NCBI GenBank assembly: GCA_002690215.1
Contig: NZDS01000060.1
Coordinates: 18,903-59,589, forward strand
Direction of reading: 5' to 3'
Length of the DNA stretch: 40,687 nucleotides
Source of the DNA: Rhodospirillaceae bacterium
Lineage (GTDB): Bacteria > Pseudomonadota > Alphaproteobacteria > UBA2966
The translations under genes were made by a program, and so were the position numbers. A model generated the notes under the pieces. The model made no database searches. It saw only the letters and a program-made list of their open reading frames with translations, and was not told the DNA's origin. This document shows positions 28,260 to 39,007 of this stretch, one piece after another; positions within the stretch are counted from its first letter, which is position 1; each line of letters starts with the position of its first letter.

Positions 28260-29333
28260 GTGGAGACGATCAGCCGCACCGAGCAGTTTACGGGCACCGA
28301 ACCCATGCGCCAGGGCCTCGAGCTCGATGTTGCCGTGGTGCAGCGCTACTTCGAGGAGAACGTCGGGAATTTCTCCGGCCAGGCTCAGGTCAAGCAGTTC
28401 AAGGGCGGCCAATCCAACCCCTCCTACAAGGTCGAGGCCGACGGCAAGGCCTGGGTCATCCGGCGCAAGCCGCCGGGCAAGCTGCAACCCTCGGCCCATG
28501 CCGTCGACCGCGAATACCGGGTCATCACGGCGCTGGGCCCGACCGATGTGCCGGTGCCAAAGACCTATACGCTGTGCACCGATACGGAGGTTCTCGGCAC
28601 GCCCTTCTACGTCATGGAATGCGTCGAGGGCCGGGTGTTCTGGGAGAGTCTATTGCCCGGCATGTCGAAGCAGCAGCGCTTCGAGATCTACGATGCCATG
28701 AACGACACCATGGCCAAGCTGCACTCGGTTGACTACCAGGCCGTCGGCCTCGAGGGCTTCGGCAAGCCGGGCAACTACGTGGCCCGCCAGACCCACCGCT
28801 GGGGGCGGCAATACCAGGAAGCGGTCTACGAGCGCATTCCCGAGATGGACAAGCTCATCGCCTGGATCGAGGAACGCCTGCCCGAGCTCGATGAAACCTC
28901 GGTTGTGCACGGTGACTATCGCCTCGACAACATGATCTTCCACCCCACCGAGCCCCGGGTGCTGGCCATTCTGGATTGGGAGCTGGCGACGCTGGGCGAT
29001 CCGCTAGCAGACTTCGCCTACCACACCATGCAATGGCGCATCCCCCAGAACCTGCACCGCGGCCTGCTGGGCATCGACATCGAGGAGCTCGGCATTCCAG
29101 ATGAAGAGAGTTACATCGAGGCCTACTGCCGGCGAACGGGACGGGACGGCATCGCCAATTTCGATGTCTATTCCATCTTCAACATGTTCAAGCTGGCGGC
29201 CATTGCTCACGGCATCCTGGTGCGCGAAAAGATCGGCACGGCATCCAGCGTCCACGCCCAACAAACCGCCGCTGTAGCCCGGCCGCTGGCGGAGCTGGCC
29301 TGGCAGAACGTGATTGAGCGGGGGTTGGCTTAG
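28260..29333 (+). CDS. APH-fold phosphotransferase, ACAD10/11 kinase-domain-like
   Basis: This 357-residue kinase-like protein has the aminoglycoside phosphotransferase fold. The N-lobe holds FKGGQSNPSYKV (ATP loop) and WVIRRKPPGKLQPSAHAVDREY, with the ATP-binding Lys near residue 70. The catalytic loop is VVHGDYRLDNMIFHP (H217, D219, N224), and the metal Asp239 is in AILDWELATLGDPLADFAY. The sequence type, including the KPPG and DWELATLGDP stretches, matches the kinase domains of ACAD10/11 and related acyl-CoA-linked proteins, not antibiotic kinases. GTG 28260 has GGGAGAG at good spacing. It follows purD by 11 bp. Substrate (a hydroxyacyl-CoA) is inferred from the facing ACAD genes. Confidence 0.85.
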   Translation: METISRTEQFTGTEPMRQGLELDVAVVQRYFEENVGNFSGQAQVKQFKGGQSNPSYKVEADGKAWVIRRKPPGKLQPSAHAVDREYRVITALGPTDVPVPKTYTLCTDTEVLGTPFYVMECVEGRVFWESLLPGMSKQQRFEIYDAMNDTMAKLHSVDYQAVGLEGFGKPGNYVARQTHRWGRQYQEAVYERIPEMDKLIAWIEERLPELDETSVVHGDYRLDNMIFHPTEPRVLAILDWELATLGDPLADFAYHTMQWRIPQNLHRGLLGIDIEELGIPDEESYIEAYCRRTGRDGIANFDVYSIFNMFKLAAIAHGILVREKIGTASSVHAQQTAAVARPLAELAWQNVIERGLA

Positions 29334-29348
29334 GGCAGGGGCGACAAC

Positions 29349-29394
29349 AAAAAAATACACCCCCACCCCATCCCTCCCCCATCAAGGGGGAGGG
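29349..29394 (-). terminator. Probable intrinsic terminator of the acyl-CoA dehydrogenase pair, within repeat copy 3
   Basis: On the minus strand a 9-bp stem (29386-29394 with 29372-29380, loop TTGAT) runs into the outer G-rich arm and then a run of seven T (29349-29355). The order and spacing match the copy at 785-827 on the other strand. It lies downstream of the ACAD stop at 29485. Confidence 0.55.
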
Positions 29395-29469
29395 GGAAGT
29401 TTTTGATGAGGATAGCGGAGCGTATCATGCCTCCCTCCCCCCTTGTGGGGGAGGGTGAGGGTGGGGGGG
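29360..29469. repeat. G/C-run palindromic repeat, copy 3
   Basis: Third copy of the family at 738-818 and 8610-8708, 110 bp long with a central spacer of about 36 bp. Both halves have their own hairpin (CCCTCCCCC/GGGGGAGGG) and the outer arms pair. It lies between the APH-fold gene (+) and the convergent ACAD gene (-). Read on the minus strand it has the same orientation as copy 1, and both carry a T7 run just past the same end, so the T run may belong to the element. Confidence 0.9.
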
Positions 29470-29484
29470 CACCGCCCACCTAGC

Positions 29485-30687
<1,203 letters not shown>

Positions 30688-30693
30688 GTTCTA

Positions 30694-31911
30694 TTACTTG
30701 TTGGCCGGCCAGCCGTACTGCTTGAGCTCGAGGCGGCCGATCTGGTTGGCGTGAACCTCGTCCGGGCCGTCGGCCAGGCGCAGCGTTCGCGAACTGGCGT
30801 AGGCCTTGGCCAGGCCGAAGTCGTTGGAGACGCCGGCCGCGCCGTGTATCTGGATGGCCCGGTCGACCACCCGGCAGGTCATGTTGGGGGCGATCACCTT
30901 GATGGCGGCGATCTCCTTGCGTGCCTCCTTGTTGCCCACCGTGTCCATCTTCCAGGCGGCATAAAGGGTCATCAGGCGCGACTGGTCGATTTCCATACGG
31001 CTGTCGGCGATCTGACGCCGCACCACACCCTGGTCGGTCAGCGGGCCACCGAAGGCGACTCGCTCCTGGGCGCGGCGGCACATAACCTCGAGCGCCCGTT
31101 CGGCGACGCCGACCAGACGCATGCAGTGGTGAATGCGGCCCGGGCCCAGGCGACCCTGGGCGATCTCGAAACCGCGGCCCTCGCCCAGCAGGATATTCGA
31201 GGCCGGTACCCGCACGTCCTTGAACTCGACCTCGGCGTGGCCGTGCGGCGCGTCGTCATAGCCGAATACCGGCAACGCACGCAGCACCGTTACGCCCGGC
31301 GTGTCCAGCGGCACCAGGATCATCGATTGCTGGTGGTATTTGTCGGCTGAGGGATCGGTCTTGCCCATGAAGATGAGGATTTTGCAGCGCGGATCGGGGG
31401 CGCCCGAAGTCCACCACTTGCGGCCGTTGATGACGTATTCGTCACCGTCGCGAACGATACTGGATTCGATGTTGGTGGCATCCGACGACGCCACCATGGG
31501 CTCGGTCATGGCGAAGGCCGAGCGAATCTCGCCGGCCAGCAGCGGCTCCAGCCACTCTTTCTTGTGCTCCTCGGTGCCGTAGCGTTCCAGCACCTCCATG
31601 TTGCCGGTATCGGGAGCCGAGCAGTTGAAGACCTCAGGGGCAATCGGCGACCGCCCCATGATTTCGCAGAGCGGCGCATATTCGAGGTTGCTCAAACCGA
31701 AACCGCGCTCCGAATCGGGCAGGAACAGGTTCCACAGTCCCTGCTCGCGGGCCGTGGCCTTGAGCTCGTCGATGATCTTCGGATGCGACCAGCGGTCGCC
31801 CTCGTCGGTCTGCTGGGCGTAGATCGGCTCGGCGGGATAGATATGGGCCTCCATGAAAGCGTTGATTCGATCCTGCAGCTCTTTGACGCGATCGGAATAC
31901 TCGAAGTCCAT
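30694..31911 (-). CDS. Acyl-CoA dehydrogenase, ACAD10/11-like (copy B)
   Basis: This 405-residue protein parallels copy [14 protein letters not shown] start, [92 protein letters not shown]. The C-terminal signature is [16 protein letters not shown] with Asp381 where the usual catalytic Glu lies, as in ACAD10/11. It has a slightly longer C-terminus (YGWPANK) than copy A. It is first in its unit and a GGTAGAG sequence precedes the ATG. A tadA terminator lies upstream. Copies may form a heteromer or act on different chain lengths; neither can be decided here. Confidence 0.93.
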   Translation of the reverse strand: MDFEYSDRVKELQDRINAFMEAHIYPAEPIYAQQTDEGDRWSHPKIIDELKATAREQGLWNLFLPDSERGFGLSNLEYAPLCEIMGRSPIAPEVFNCSAPDTGNMEVLERYGTEEHKKEWLEPLLAGEIRSAFAMTEPMVASSDATNIESSIVRDGDEYVINGRKWWTSGAPDPRCKILIFMGKTDPSADKYHQQSMILVPLDTPGVTVLRALPVFGYDDAPHGHAEVEFKDVRVPASNILLGEGRGFEIAQGRLGPGRIHHCMRLVGVAERALEVMCRRAQERVAFGGPLTDQGVVRRQIADSRMEIDQSRLMTLYAAWKMDTVGNKEARKEIAAIKVIAPNMTCRVVDRAIQIHGAAGVSNDFGLAKAYASSRTLRLADGPDEVHANQIGRLELKQYGWPANK

Positions 31912-31963
31912 CTTTTCTCTACCTGGTTAGGATTGAGGATACGGTCGGGATAAAGGTACAAAC

Positions 31964-31999
31964 AAAAATGGGCGGCGGGACTGTACGCCCCCCCGCCGC
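31964..31999 (-). terminator. Intrinsic terminator after tadA
   Basis: On the minus strand the stem GCGGCGGG (31992-31999) pairs perfectly with CCCGCCGC (31972-31979) around a 12-base loop. A TTTTT run (31964-31968) follows three bases later. It lies 10 bp past the tadA stop and separates tadA from the ACAD genes on the same strand. Confidence 0.75.
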
Positions 32000-32008
32000 T
32001 GTTCGAGT

Positions 32009-32455
32009 CTAACGCCTTTGGCGGAAAAAGTCCCGCAAGAGTTGGCCGGCGCGCTCTTCGTCGATGCCACCATAGACTTCGGGCCGGTGATGGCAGCTGG
32101 GTTGAGTGAAAAGCCTGGGCCCGTGATCGACGCCGCCGCCTTTGGCATCGGCGGCGCCGTAATAGAGCCGGCGCAGCCGGGCCAGTGAAATGGCCTGGGC
32201 GCACATCGGGCAGGGCTCCAAGGTGACGTAAAGGTCGCAATCGACCAGACGCTCGCTGCCCTGCGCTGCCGCCGCTGCCCGGATGGCCAGCATCTCGGCA
32301 TGGGCCGTGGGATCGCTAAGCTCGATCACGCGGTTGCCGGCCGCCGCCACGATCTCGCTACCGGTCACCACCACGGCACCCACCGGCACCTCACCGCGCG
32401 CCGCCGCGCGCGCCGCTTCGTCCAGCGCCAGAAGCATGTAGGAAGGTTGGGCCAT
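32009..32455 (-). CDS. tadA: tRNA-specific adenosine deaminase
   Basis: TadA deaminates adenosine 34 of tRNA-Arg(ACG) to inosine. The 148-residue protein carries the zinc motif TAHAEMLAIR (H52, catalytic E54) and LEPCPMCAQAI (C82, C85). GEVPVGAVVV is the usual N-terminal stretch. The ATG at 32455 gives the family start; the frame continues to 32515 but without family sequence. It is divergent from the C26 amidotransferase gene and has its own terminator. Confidence 0.95.
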   Translation of the reverse strand: MAQPSYMLLALDEAARAAARGEVPVGAVVVTGSEIVAAAGNRVIELSDPTAHAEMLAIRAAAAAQGSERLVDCDLYVTLEPCPMCAQAISLARLRRLYYGAADAKGGGVDHGPRLFTQPSCHHRPEVYGGIDEERAGQLLRDFFRQRR

Positions 32456-32505
32456 GCCCGCACCGTGCCGGGCTGGCCGAAATGGGTCAAGAGGTACGGA
32501 TTTGA

Positions 32506-32534
32506 TTGCCGCCATCAGACGGCAGGCCTAGAAT
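32506..32534 (+). promoter_or_regulatory. Promoter of the C26 amidase/rluB/rsmD unit, probably leaderless
   Basis: TTGCCG (32506-32511) and TAGAAT (32529-32534) are 17 bp apart, matching the sigma-70 consensus at four and five of six bases. The expected transcription start falls at about 32541, which is the A of the gene's ATG. There is no ribosome-binding sequence before that ATG, so the mRNA would be leaderless. Confidence 0.5.
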
Positions 32535-32540
32535 CCCGCC

Positions 32541-33248
32541 ATGGCACGTCCGCTGATCGGCCTCACCCTGGATTCCGAGGAACCCGGCGGTTACGCCAAA
32601 CTTCCCTGGTACGCGGCGCGGCAGAACTATGCCGATTGCGTCACTGCGGCCGGCGGTCTGCCGCTCTTCCTGCCTCACGAGACCGACCTGGCAGCCCAAT
32701 ACCTTGACCGCTTCGACGGGCTGATCATCACCGGCGGCGATTTCGACCTCGATCCGGCCCACTTCGGCGCCAGCGATCGTCATCCAACGGTCAAGACCAA
32801 GGACCGGCGTACCGACTTCGAACTGGCACTGACCAGAGCGGCGCTGGACCGCGAGCTGCCGCTCTTTGGCATCTGCGGTGGCCAGCAACTTTTGCACGTG
32901 GCGCTGGGCGGAAGATTGATTCAGCACATCCCCGACGCGGTGCCTGGGGCGCTGGCCCACGAGCAGCCCAACCCGCGCACCGAGGCTGGCCACAGCGTCA
33001 CCGTGGTGCCGGGGACAAAGCTGCACGCCATCGTCGGGTGCAACGAGATGGCGGTCAATTCGGCCCACCACCAGGCAGCCGGAGAGCCGGGCCCCGGCGT
33101 GGTGGTCAGTGGTCGAGCCGCCGACGGCGTCATCGAGGCCATCGAGCACCCGGACTTTGGCTTTTGTCTCGGCGTCCAGTGGCATCCCGAATATCTCATC
33201 GACCCAGGCGACGGGCGGCTTTTTGCCGCCCTGATTGCGGCCACCTGA
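32541..33248 (+). CDS. Gamma-glutamyl-gamma-aminobutyrate hydrolase family protein (peptidase C26)
   Basis: This 235-residue class I glutamine amidotransferase-like hydrolase has the nucleophile elbow LFGICGGQQLLHVALGG (C112) and the catalytic His/Glu in LGVQWHPEYL (H215, E217). LIITGGDFDLDPAHFG near residue 61 is the oxyanion region of the PuuD group. Members hydrolyse gamma-glutamyl amides such as gamma-glutamyl-GABA in polyamine breakdown. No other polyamine genes are nearby, so the actual substrate is open. The start appears leaderless. rluB-like follows after 4 bp. Confidence 0.9.
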   Translation: MARPLIGLTLDSEEPGGYAKLPWYAARQNYADCVTAAGGLPLFLPHETDLAAQYLDRFDGLIITGGDFDLDPAHFGASDRHPTVKTKDRRTDFELALTRAALDRELPLFGICGGQQLLHVALGGRLIQHIPDAVPGALAHEQPNPRTEAGHSVTVVPGTKLHAIVGCNEMAVNSAHHQAAGEPGPGVVVSGRAADGVIEAIEHPDFGFCLGVQWHPEYLIDPGDGRLFAALIAAT

Positions 33249-33252
33249 GGTC

Positions 33253-33972
33253 ATGGCAGAGGGCCAACGCATTGCCAAACGCCTGGCCCATGCCGGACTT
33301 TGTTCGCGGCGCGAGGCCGAGCGCTGGATCAGCGCCGGCCGGGTCGAGGTCGATGGCGTGGTGCTGGACAGCCCGGCCCTGGTGGTCGGCGACCAGGCCC
33401 GCATTTTTGTCGATGGCCAGCCGCTGCCGGCGGCCGGGAGGGTCCGGCTCTGGCGCTATCACAAGCCCAGCGGACTGATCACCACACACCGGGACCCGCG
33501 CGGCCGGCCGACGGTCTTCGAAGCCCTGCCCGAAGGCCTGCCCAGACTGGTCTCGGTAGGCCGTCTCGACCTGACTTCGGAGGGGCTGTTGTTGTTGACC
33601 AGCGACGGCGGCTTGGCGCGCCGGCTGGAGTTACCGGCCACCGGCTGGAAGCGACGATACCGGGTGCGGCTGCATGGCCGGCCCGAGGCAGCGGCGCTGG
33701 CCAAGCTGGCCCACGGCCTCAGCGTGGGTAGCGTACGTTATGGTCCCATCGAGGCGACGCTGGAGCGCCAGCAGGGCGCCAACGCCTGGCTCTCGGTGGG
33801 TCTGACCGAGGGCCGCAATCGGGAGATCCGGCGCGTCTTCGAGCATCTCGGTTTCACCGTCAACCGCCTCATCCGCATCGCCTACGGCCCCTTCCAGCTC
33901 GGACGTCTGGGGGCCGGCGAGGTACGCGAGGTGCCGGCCAAGGTGCTGCGCGAACAACTGGGCGCGGGGTGA
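33253..33972 (+). CDS. Pseudouridine synthase, RsuA/RluB family
   Basis: This 239-residue protein has an N-terminal S4 RNA-binding domain (RIAKRLAHAGLCSRREAERWISAGRV, quoted in part) and a C-terminal pseudouridine synthase domain. YHKPSGLITTHRDPRGRPTVFE is conserved, and SVGRLDLTSEGLLLLT carries the catalytic Asp106. KRRYRVRLHG and EGRNREIRRVFEHLGFTVNRLIR are further family parts. It is closest to the RluB/RluF/RsuA group, which modify 23S or 16S rRNA; the exact site cannot be told. ATG 33253 has GAGG just upstream. It is 4 bp after the C26 gene and 19 bp before rsmD. Confidence 0.92.
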   Translation: MAEGQRIAKRLAHAGLCSRREAERWISAGRVEVDGVVLDSPALVVGDQARIFVDGQPLPAAGRVRLWRYHKPSGLITTHRDPRGRPTVFEALPEGLPRLVSVGRLDLTSEGLLLLTSDGGLARRLELPATGWKRRYRVRLHGRPEAAALAKLAHGLSVGSVRYGPIEATLERQQGANAWLSVGLTEGRNREIRRVFEHLGFTVNRLIRIAYGPFQLGRLGAGEVREVPAKVLREQLGAG

Positions 33973-33991
33973 CGAAGAGAGGGGATCGGCC

Positions 33992-34564
33992 ATGCGTATT
34001 GTCGGTGGCAAGCACAAGGGGCGTCGGTTGATGGCACCGGCCGGGCGCGATGTGCGGCCGACCTCGGAGCGGGTACGCGAAGCACTTTTCAATATCCTTG
34101 CTCACGGTGCTCTGGGGAGCAGTCTGCCCGAAGGTGCCCGGGTACTCGACGTCTTCGCCGGCAGTGGCGCTCTGGGCCTGGAGGCTCTATCACGCGGCGC
34201 CGATCACGTCAGCTTCATCGAAAACGACCGCCGCACGCTGCCACTGTTGCGCCAGAACGCCGAAGGACTGAGCACCAAACGGGTTGCCGTCTACCAGCGC
34301 GACGCCACACTGCCTGGCCCGGTTCCGACGGCACCGGGGCTGCCGGCAGATCTGGTGCTGCTCGATGCACCCTACGGCAAGGGCCTTAGCGAGGCTGCCT
34401 TGGAGGCCCTGCAGGACCGCGGCTGGCTGGCCCAAGCCATCGCCTGCGTCGAGCTTTCGACCCGCGAGAGCTTTGCAGCGCCGCCCGGCTTCGCGTTGCT
34501 GGACGACCGCCGCTATGGCAGCACGCGCTTGGTGATTCTGCGCACTTCAACGCCGCCCGAATAG
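33992..34564 (+). CDS. rsmD: 16S rRNA (guanine966-N2)-methyltransferase
   Basis: RsmD methylates G966 of 16S rRNA using S-adenosylmethionine. The 190-residue protein starts [16 protein letters not shown], followed by [15 protein letters not shown]. The SAM-binding motif is [20 protein letters not shown], and the catalytic NPPY-type motif reads LLDAPYGKG (DAPY). GAGAGGGG precedes the ATG. The last 18 bp overlap the convergent mutL gene. It is the last gene of the C26-rluB-rsmD unit. Confidence 0.95.
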   Translation: MRIVGGKHKGRRLMAPAGRDVRPTSERVREALFNILAHGALGSSLPEGARVLDVFAGSGALGLEALSRGADHVSFIENDRRTLPLLRQNAEGLSTKRVAVYQRDATLPGPVPTAPGLPADLVLLDAPYGKGLSEAALEALQDRGWLAQAIACVELSTRESFAAPPGFALLDDRRYGSTRLVILRTSTPPE

Positions 34565-36364
34565 CTTCTCCACGTCGCTGAGCTTGAGTTCGACATAGGT
34601 CGGGCGGCCGTGGGTGCACTGGCCCGAATTGGGCGTCGCCTCCATCTGGCGCAGCAGCGCGTTCATCTCCTCGAGCGTCAGGCGGCGCCCGGCGCGGACG
34701 CTGGAATGGCAGGCCAGAGTGCCGCAGACCTCGGTCAGACGGTCGGCCAGCGCCGCCGTCTGATCCAGCTCCTTGAGGTCGTCGACCAGATCGCGGATTA
34801 GCGCCCCGGCCTCGACCTCGCCCAATAGCGCCGGCGTGCTGCGCACCACCACGGCGCCCGGACCGAAGGCCTCGAGGCCTAGGCCGAGCTTGGCCAGTTC
34901 CTCAGCCCGTCCGCTCAGCAATGCTGCGTCGCCCTCGTCGAGCTCGATCACCTCGGGCAGCAGCAAGCCCTGGCTGGCCACGCCCTGGCCCAAGAGATCG
35001 GTCTTGATGCCCTCGTAGATCAGGCGTTCATGGGCGGCGTGCTGGTCCACCAGTACGATGCCGTCGGCGTTCTGGGCCACGATGTAGGTGGCGTGAAGCT
35101 GGCCCCGGGCGGCGCCGAGCGGGAAGCGCGTGGCCAGTTCCTCGGGTGCCCCGGCCGATGTGTCGGCCAGTGGCGGAACTTCGTTGCGGGCGGCGGGGGA
35201 AAGGCCGGCGTCGAGCGGTGTCTGGTACGCCAGGGCGGCTTGGGCCAAGCCAGTTCCGGGGCGCGATTGTGACATCTGGTAGGCCCCGCCGGCGCCGCTG
35301 CCCGGCCGGAAGGCCCCCAACGCACCGGCCGCCACTGTCGTGGCGCTGCGCTGTCCGGCCTCGGCCAGCGTCGCCTTGAGGGCGCCGACGATCAGCCCCC
35401 GCACCAAGCCGGCATCACGGAAGCGCACTTCAGTCTTGCTTGGATGCACGTTGACGTCGACCAGCTCCGGTGCCAGATCGAGAAACAGTGCCACCATGGG
35501 GTGACGGCCCCGCGCCAGCAGATCCTGATAGGCCCCACGCACGGCGCCGAGCAGCAAGCGGTCGCGCACCGGCCGGCCGTTGACGAATAGGTACTGGGCT
35601 TGGGCGTTGCCGCGGTTCAGGGTGGGCAGGCCGGCAAATCCGGAAAGGCGCAAACCCTGGCGCTCGGCCGTGACGGCCACGGCGTTGTCCTGGAAGTTGC
35701 GTCCCAGAACCTGGCCCAGGCGCTCGAGCCGGGCTTCGAGATTGTCCAAAGAGGCTGTAAGCGGCGGCGCTGCATAGCGCAGCACTTGCCGCGTGCCGTC
35801 GACGAAGCTAAAGGCGATGCCCGGTTCGGCCATGGCCAAGCGCTTGACGGCGTCGACGGCGTGATTGAGTTCGGTGCGTTCGCTCTTGAGGAACTTGAGT
35901 CGGGCCGGCGTGGCATAAAAGAGGTCCCGCACCTCGACCCGGGTGCCGATGGACTGGGCCGCCGGCTGCGGCGCGGCGACGGCTCCGCCGTTGATTGCCA
36001 GCGACCAGGCCTCGGCTTCGCCGCGGGCGCGGCTGGTTATGGTCAGGCGGCTGACGGCGGCGATCGAGGGCAGGGCCTCGCCGCGGAAACCCAGCGTCGC
36101 TATGTGTTCCAGATCGTCATCGGGCAACTTCGAAGTGGCGTGGCGTTCGACGGCAAGCTCGAGCTCAGCCGCCGACATACCGCAACCGTCGTCGTTGACA
36201 ACAAGCGCCACCCGGCCGCCGCCCTGCAGGGTGACGTCGATGTGGCGGGCGCCGGCATCGATGGCGTTTTCGACCAGTTCCTTGAGCGCCGCCGCCGGTC
36301 GTTCGATCACCTCGCCGGCAGCGATGCGATTGACCAGGGTTTCGGGCAGGCGGCGCAAGGTCAT
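34547..36364 (-). CDS. mutL: DNA mismatch repair protein MutL
   Basis: MutL links mismatch recognition by MutS to strand removal. The 605-residue protein has the GHKL ATPase N-terminus ([28 protein letters not shown], quoted in part; [18 protein letters not shown]) and a C-terminal dimer domain. The endonuclease motif [12 protein letters not shown] is intact, with ACHSSVRAG and GQCTHGRP near the end (the usual CPHGRP reads CTHGRP). So this is the nicking type of MutL, unlike E. coli, which relies on MutH. The ATG overlaps the pgi stop (ATGA), and the end overlaps rsmD by 18 bp. Confidence 0.97.
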   Translation of the reverse strand: MTLRRLPETLVNRIAAGEVIERPAAALKELVENAIDAGARHIDVTLQGGGRVALVVNDDGCGMSAAELELAVERHATSKLPDDDLEHIATLGFRGEALPSIAAVSRLTITSRARGEAEAWSLAINGGAVAAPQPAAQSIGTRVEVRDLFYATPARLKFLKSERTELNHAVDAVKRLAMAEPGIAFSFVDGTRQVLRYAAPPLTASLDNLEARLERLGQVLGRNFQDNAVAVTAERQGLRLSGFAGLPTLNRGNAQAQYLFVNGRPVRDRLLLGAVRGAYQDLLARGRHPMVALFLDLAPELVDVNVHPSKTEVRFRDAGLVRGLIVGALKATLAEAGQRSATTVAAGALGAFRPGSGAGGAYQMSQSRPGTGLAQAALAYQTPLDAGLSPAARNEVPPLADTSAGAPEELATRFPLGAARGQLHATYIVAQNADGIVLVDQHAAHERLIYEGIKTDLLGQGVASQGLLLPEVIELDEGDAALLSGRAEELAKLGLGLEAFGPGAVVVRSTPALLGEVEAGALIRDLVDDLKELDQTAALADRLTEVCGTLACHSSVRAGRRLTLEEMNALLRQMEATPNSGQCTHGRPTYVELKLSDVEKLFGRR

Positions 36365-37668
36365 TCAGGCGGGTCCTTGGCCGGAGCGTCCTCTGTTGAC
36401 ATGGCGCCAAGCATCCGGCGCGCCCGTATCTTACTGTCTTCCACCGCCGGCTGGTCAAACGGGTTGACCTCATAGAGCCGCGCCGCCACTACGGTTTCCA
36501 GCATGAAATGCATGAAAAGCGCCCCCAAGGCGTGCTCGTCGAGGGTCTCGAGGTGCAGCGTGCGCAGCGGCCGGCCATGGCTGGCCAGTGTTTCCGACGT
36601 ACCGGTGAAGGAAGCCGCCACCACGTCGCCGATGCTGCGACCGGCCAGATAATCGTGCTGGCCGGCTAGCGTCGAGGGATCGATGGCGGCACCGCGGCCG
36701 CGGCTTTGTGTGCCGATCAGGGTGAACATCTTGTCGGCCGGCCCGTCCAGGTAGAGCTGCAGTTGGCTGTGCTGGTCCAAGGGTCCCAGGGCCCTGAGCG
36801 GCGTCGTGCCCAGCCCCTGCTTGCCCAAGCTTTCGGCCCACAGTTGGCAATACCACTCGGCAAAACCGGCGAGCCGGCTGGCGTAGGGCATGAGCACGCT
36901 GGAGGTTCGGCCCCGGCGTCCCAGTCCCACCACCAGGGCCGCCCCGGCGGCCGGGGCGGAGGCCGCCGGGTCGTCGCCGCGAGCGGCCGACAGGGCCTGC
37001 TCCAGCGCTTCCCGAGCGCCGGCCCGTACGGCCCGGGCATCGAGGCCCGCTACCAGGGCCGGCAGCAGGCCGACCAGCGAGAGCACCGAGTAGCGCCCGC
37101 CGATGTCGTGGTCGTGGTCGAGTAGGGGCAGCTTGTAGCGCCCCGCCAGTTGCCGGAAGGGGTTGTCGCCGGGCTCGCTGATCAGCACGAAGCGACGGGA
37201 GAGATCCTCTTCGCCGGCCGCTGCCCGCACCGCCTGCAGGCAGGCCAGCAACTGGCTCAGCGTATCCACCGTACCGCCCGACTTGGATATAGCAAGGAAG
37301 GCGGTGCCAGCACTGTCGGCCAGCACGGCATCGAGAGCATCGGCATCGAGGTTGTCGAGGAAGCAAAGCGGCGGGGCATCGGCCAGTGCCGCGAGCGCCC
37401 GGCCGCCCAGGCTCGAGCCGCCGGTGCCGAGCACCACCAGGCGTTTGAATTCCCCGCGCAGCCGCGCCGCCAACTCCTCGAGCGGCGCCAGATCGTCATC
37501 GTCACCGACGACGCCGAAGGCCGGCAGCTGGCCGGCTGTAACATCGTCGCCGATGGCGCTGAGCGCCGCCGCCGCCGGGCGGCACAGCGTATCGAAGTCG
37601 GCTTGCGGCAATCCGCCGCCACCGATGGTCTCGGCGAAGCAGCCGTCGATCTGCTGGCGATAGGGCAC
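36361..37668 (-). CDS. pgi: Glucose-6-phosphate isomerase
   Basis: This 435-residue enzyme interconverts glucose 6-phosphate and fructose 6-phosphate. It is the short bacterial form (the E. coli enzyme is about 550). Phosphate-binding stretches are [15 protein letters not shown] and [13 protein letters not shown], and the active-site regions are [14 protein letters not shown] and [14 protein letters not shown] with the catalytic Lys. The start is GTG at 37668, two bases after the upstream M16 stop. The stop overlaps mutL. It sits in an M16-M16-pgi-mutL run with short gaps throughout. Confidence 0.92.
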   Translation of the reverse strand: MPYRQQIDGCFAETIGGGGLPQADFDTLCRPAAAALSAIGDDVTAGQLPAFGVVGDDDDLAPLEELAARLRGEFKRLVVLGTGGSSLGGRALAALADAPPLCFLDNLDADALDAVLADSAGTAFLAISKSGGTVDTLSQLLACLQAVRAAAGEEDLSRRFVLISEPGDNPFRQLAGRYKLPLLDHDHDIGGRYSVLSLVGLLPALVAGLDARAVRAGAREALEQALSAARGDDPAASAPAAGAALVVGLGRRGRTSSVLMPYASRLAGFAEWYCQLWAESLGKQGLGTTPLRALGPLDQHSQLQLYLDGPADKMFTLIGTQSRGRGAAIDPSTLAGQHDYLAGRSIGDVVAASFTGTSETLASHGRPLRTLHLETLDEHALGALFMHFMLETVVAARLYEVNPFDQPAVEDSKIRARRMLGAMSTEDAPAKDPPE

Positions 37669-37670
37669 GG

Positions 37671-38993
37671 TCAGTCGGCCGAATCGCCGGTCTCGAGGCC
37701 GGCCGGGTCGCCTACCACCACGACGATCAGGTCGTCGCTGCGCAACAGCCGCTTTGCCACGCGGCGAACGTCGCCGGCACTGACGGCAGCGATGTAGCCT
37801 GAGCGTTTCTCGAGATAGTCGATGCCCAGCCGGTAGAGCTGCATGGAGATCAGGATGCCGGCGATCTTGCTGTTGCTGTCGAGGCGCAGCGGAAACGAGC
37901 CGTTGAGAAAAGTCTTGGCGTCGGCCAGTTCCTGATCGCTGATGCCTTGGCCGGCCAGGCGGTCAAGCTCGCTACGCACCAAAGCCAACGAATCGGCGAC
38001 CCGGGCGTTGGCCGTGGCGACGCCACCCAGGTAGGCGGCGGCATATTGGTAGGGATAGAGATAGGTGTAGACGGAATAGGCCAGACCGCGCTTTTCGCGC
38101 ACCTCCTGGTAGAGGCGCGAGGTAAAACCGCCGCCCCCCAGCACGTAGTTCATGACGTATGCGGCGTACCAGTCGGGGTCCTGGCGCATGATGCCGGGCA
38201 GGCCGAAAGAGACCACGCTCTGGGGTATGGCCTTGCGCACCACCGTCAGCGAGCCGCCGCTGGGAAGCTTGGTTGGGCGCAACTCCAGCGCCGTGGCTCG
38301 CTTCGGCAGATCACCCAGCGCCAGATCCAGAAGGCGCGCCAGTTCCTTTGGCGCTATGTCCCCGACGGCGGCAACGAGCACGTTGTCGCGGGCCAGCCGA
38401 GTACTGACGAAATCCTTGAGGCCCTCACGGTCGATGGCCTTGACACTCTCCTTGGTGCCCGAGCCGGGTCTGCCGTAGGGGTGGTCGGGGAAAGCCTTGG
38501 CGAACCAGGTGCGGCCGGCAATGGAATCGGGATCTTCAGCCCGACGTTCGATGCCGGCCAGGACTTGGTTGCGGACCCTTTCCAGCGGCTCAGTATCGAA
38601 GCGCGCGGCGGTCAGTGCCAGGCCGAGCATCCGGAAAGCCTCGTCGCGATGCTTGGACAAGGTTCGCAGGCTGACCCGGAAGGTATCCTTGCCGCTATCG
38701 AAGTTGAGGCTGATGGCCAGTTCTTCCAAACGCTTTTGGAAGGCGAGCGCCTTCATCTCGCCCGCGCCTTCGTCGAGCAGTCCGGAGACCAGGTTAGCCA
38801 GGCCCTCCCGGCCGGCTGGATCGCTGGCGCTGCCGCCGCCGCGGAAGGCCAGCTCCAGGGCCAGGATGGGGATGCTCGGCTCCCCGACCAGCCAGGCTTC
38901 GAGACCTCCTGGAGTTTGGAGCTTTTGGATCGGGGCAGCTGCGGCCGGCAGGGCCAGCAGCAGCACACAAAAGGCGGCAGCGATGCGCAACAT
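37671..38993 (-). CDS. M16 family protein lacking the zinc motif (probable inactive partner)
   Basis: The 440-residue product has a signal peptide (MLRIAAAFCVLLLALPAAAA), so it acts outside the cytoplasm. The fold is M16: GGLEAWLVGEPSIPILALELAFRGGGSASDP (in part), GKDTFRVSLRTLSKH and GGGGFTSRLYQEVREKRGLAYSVYTYL. Where the active member has HxxEH, it reads LANLVSGLLDEGAGE, without the two His. Such proteins pair with an active M16 subunit. That partner is encoded just upstream on the same strand. Start ATG 38993 is chosen; TTG 39011, overlapping the upstream stop, is possible. Confidence 0.9.
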   Translation of the reverse strand: MLRIAAAFCVLLLALPAAAAPIQKLQTPGGLEAWLVGEPSIPILALELAFRGGGSASDPAGREGLANLVSGLLDEGAGEMKALAFQKRLEELAISLNFDSGKDTFRVSLRTLSKHRDEAFRMLGLALTAARFDTEPLERVRNQVLAGIERRAEDPDSIAGRTWFAKAFPDHPYGRPGSGTKESVKAIDREGLKDFVSTRLARDNVLVAAVGDIAPKELARLLDLALGDLPKRATALELRPTKLPSGGSLTVVRKAIPQSVVSFGLPGIMRQDPDWYAAYVMNYVLGGGGFTSRLYQEVREKRGLAYSVYTYLYPYQYAAAYLGGVATANARVADSLALVRSELDRLAGQGISDQELADAKTFLNGSFPLRLDSNSKIAGILISMQLYRLGIDYLEKRSGYIAAVSAGDVRRVAKRLLRSDDLIVVVVGDPAGLETGDSAD

Positions 38994-39007
38994 GCGGGTA
39001 CTCGGCC

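Noticed and set aside
28260-29333. Antibiotic (aminoglycoside) phosphotransferase.
   Set aside because: The fold is shared, but the KPPG and DWELATLGDP context belongs to acyl-CoA-linked kinases, and the neighbours are metabolic genes.
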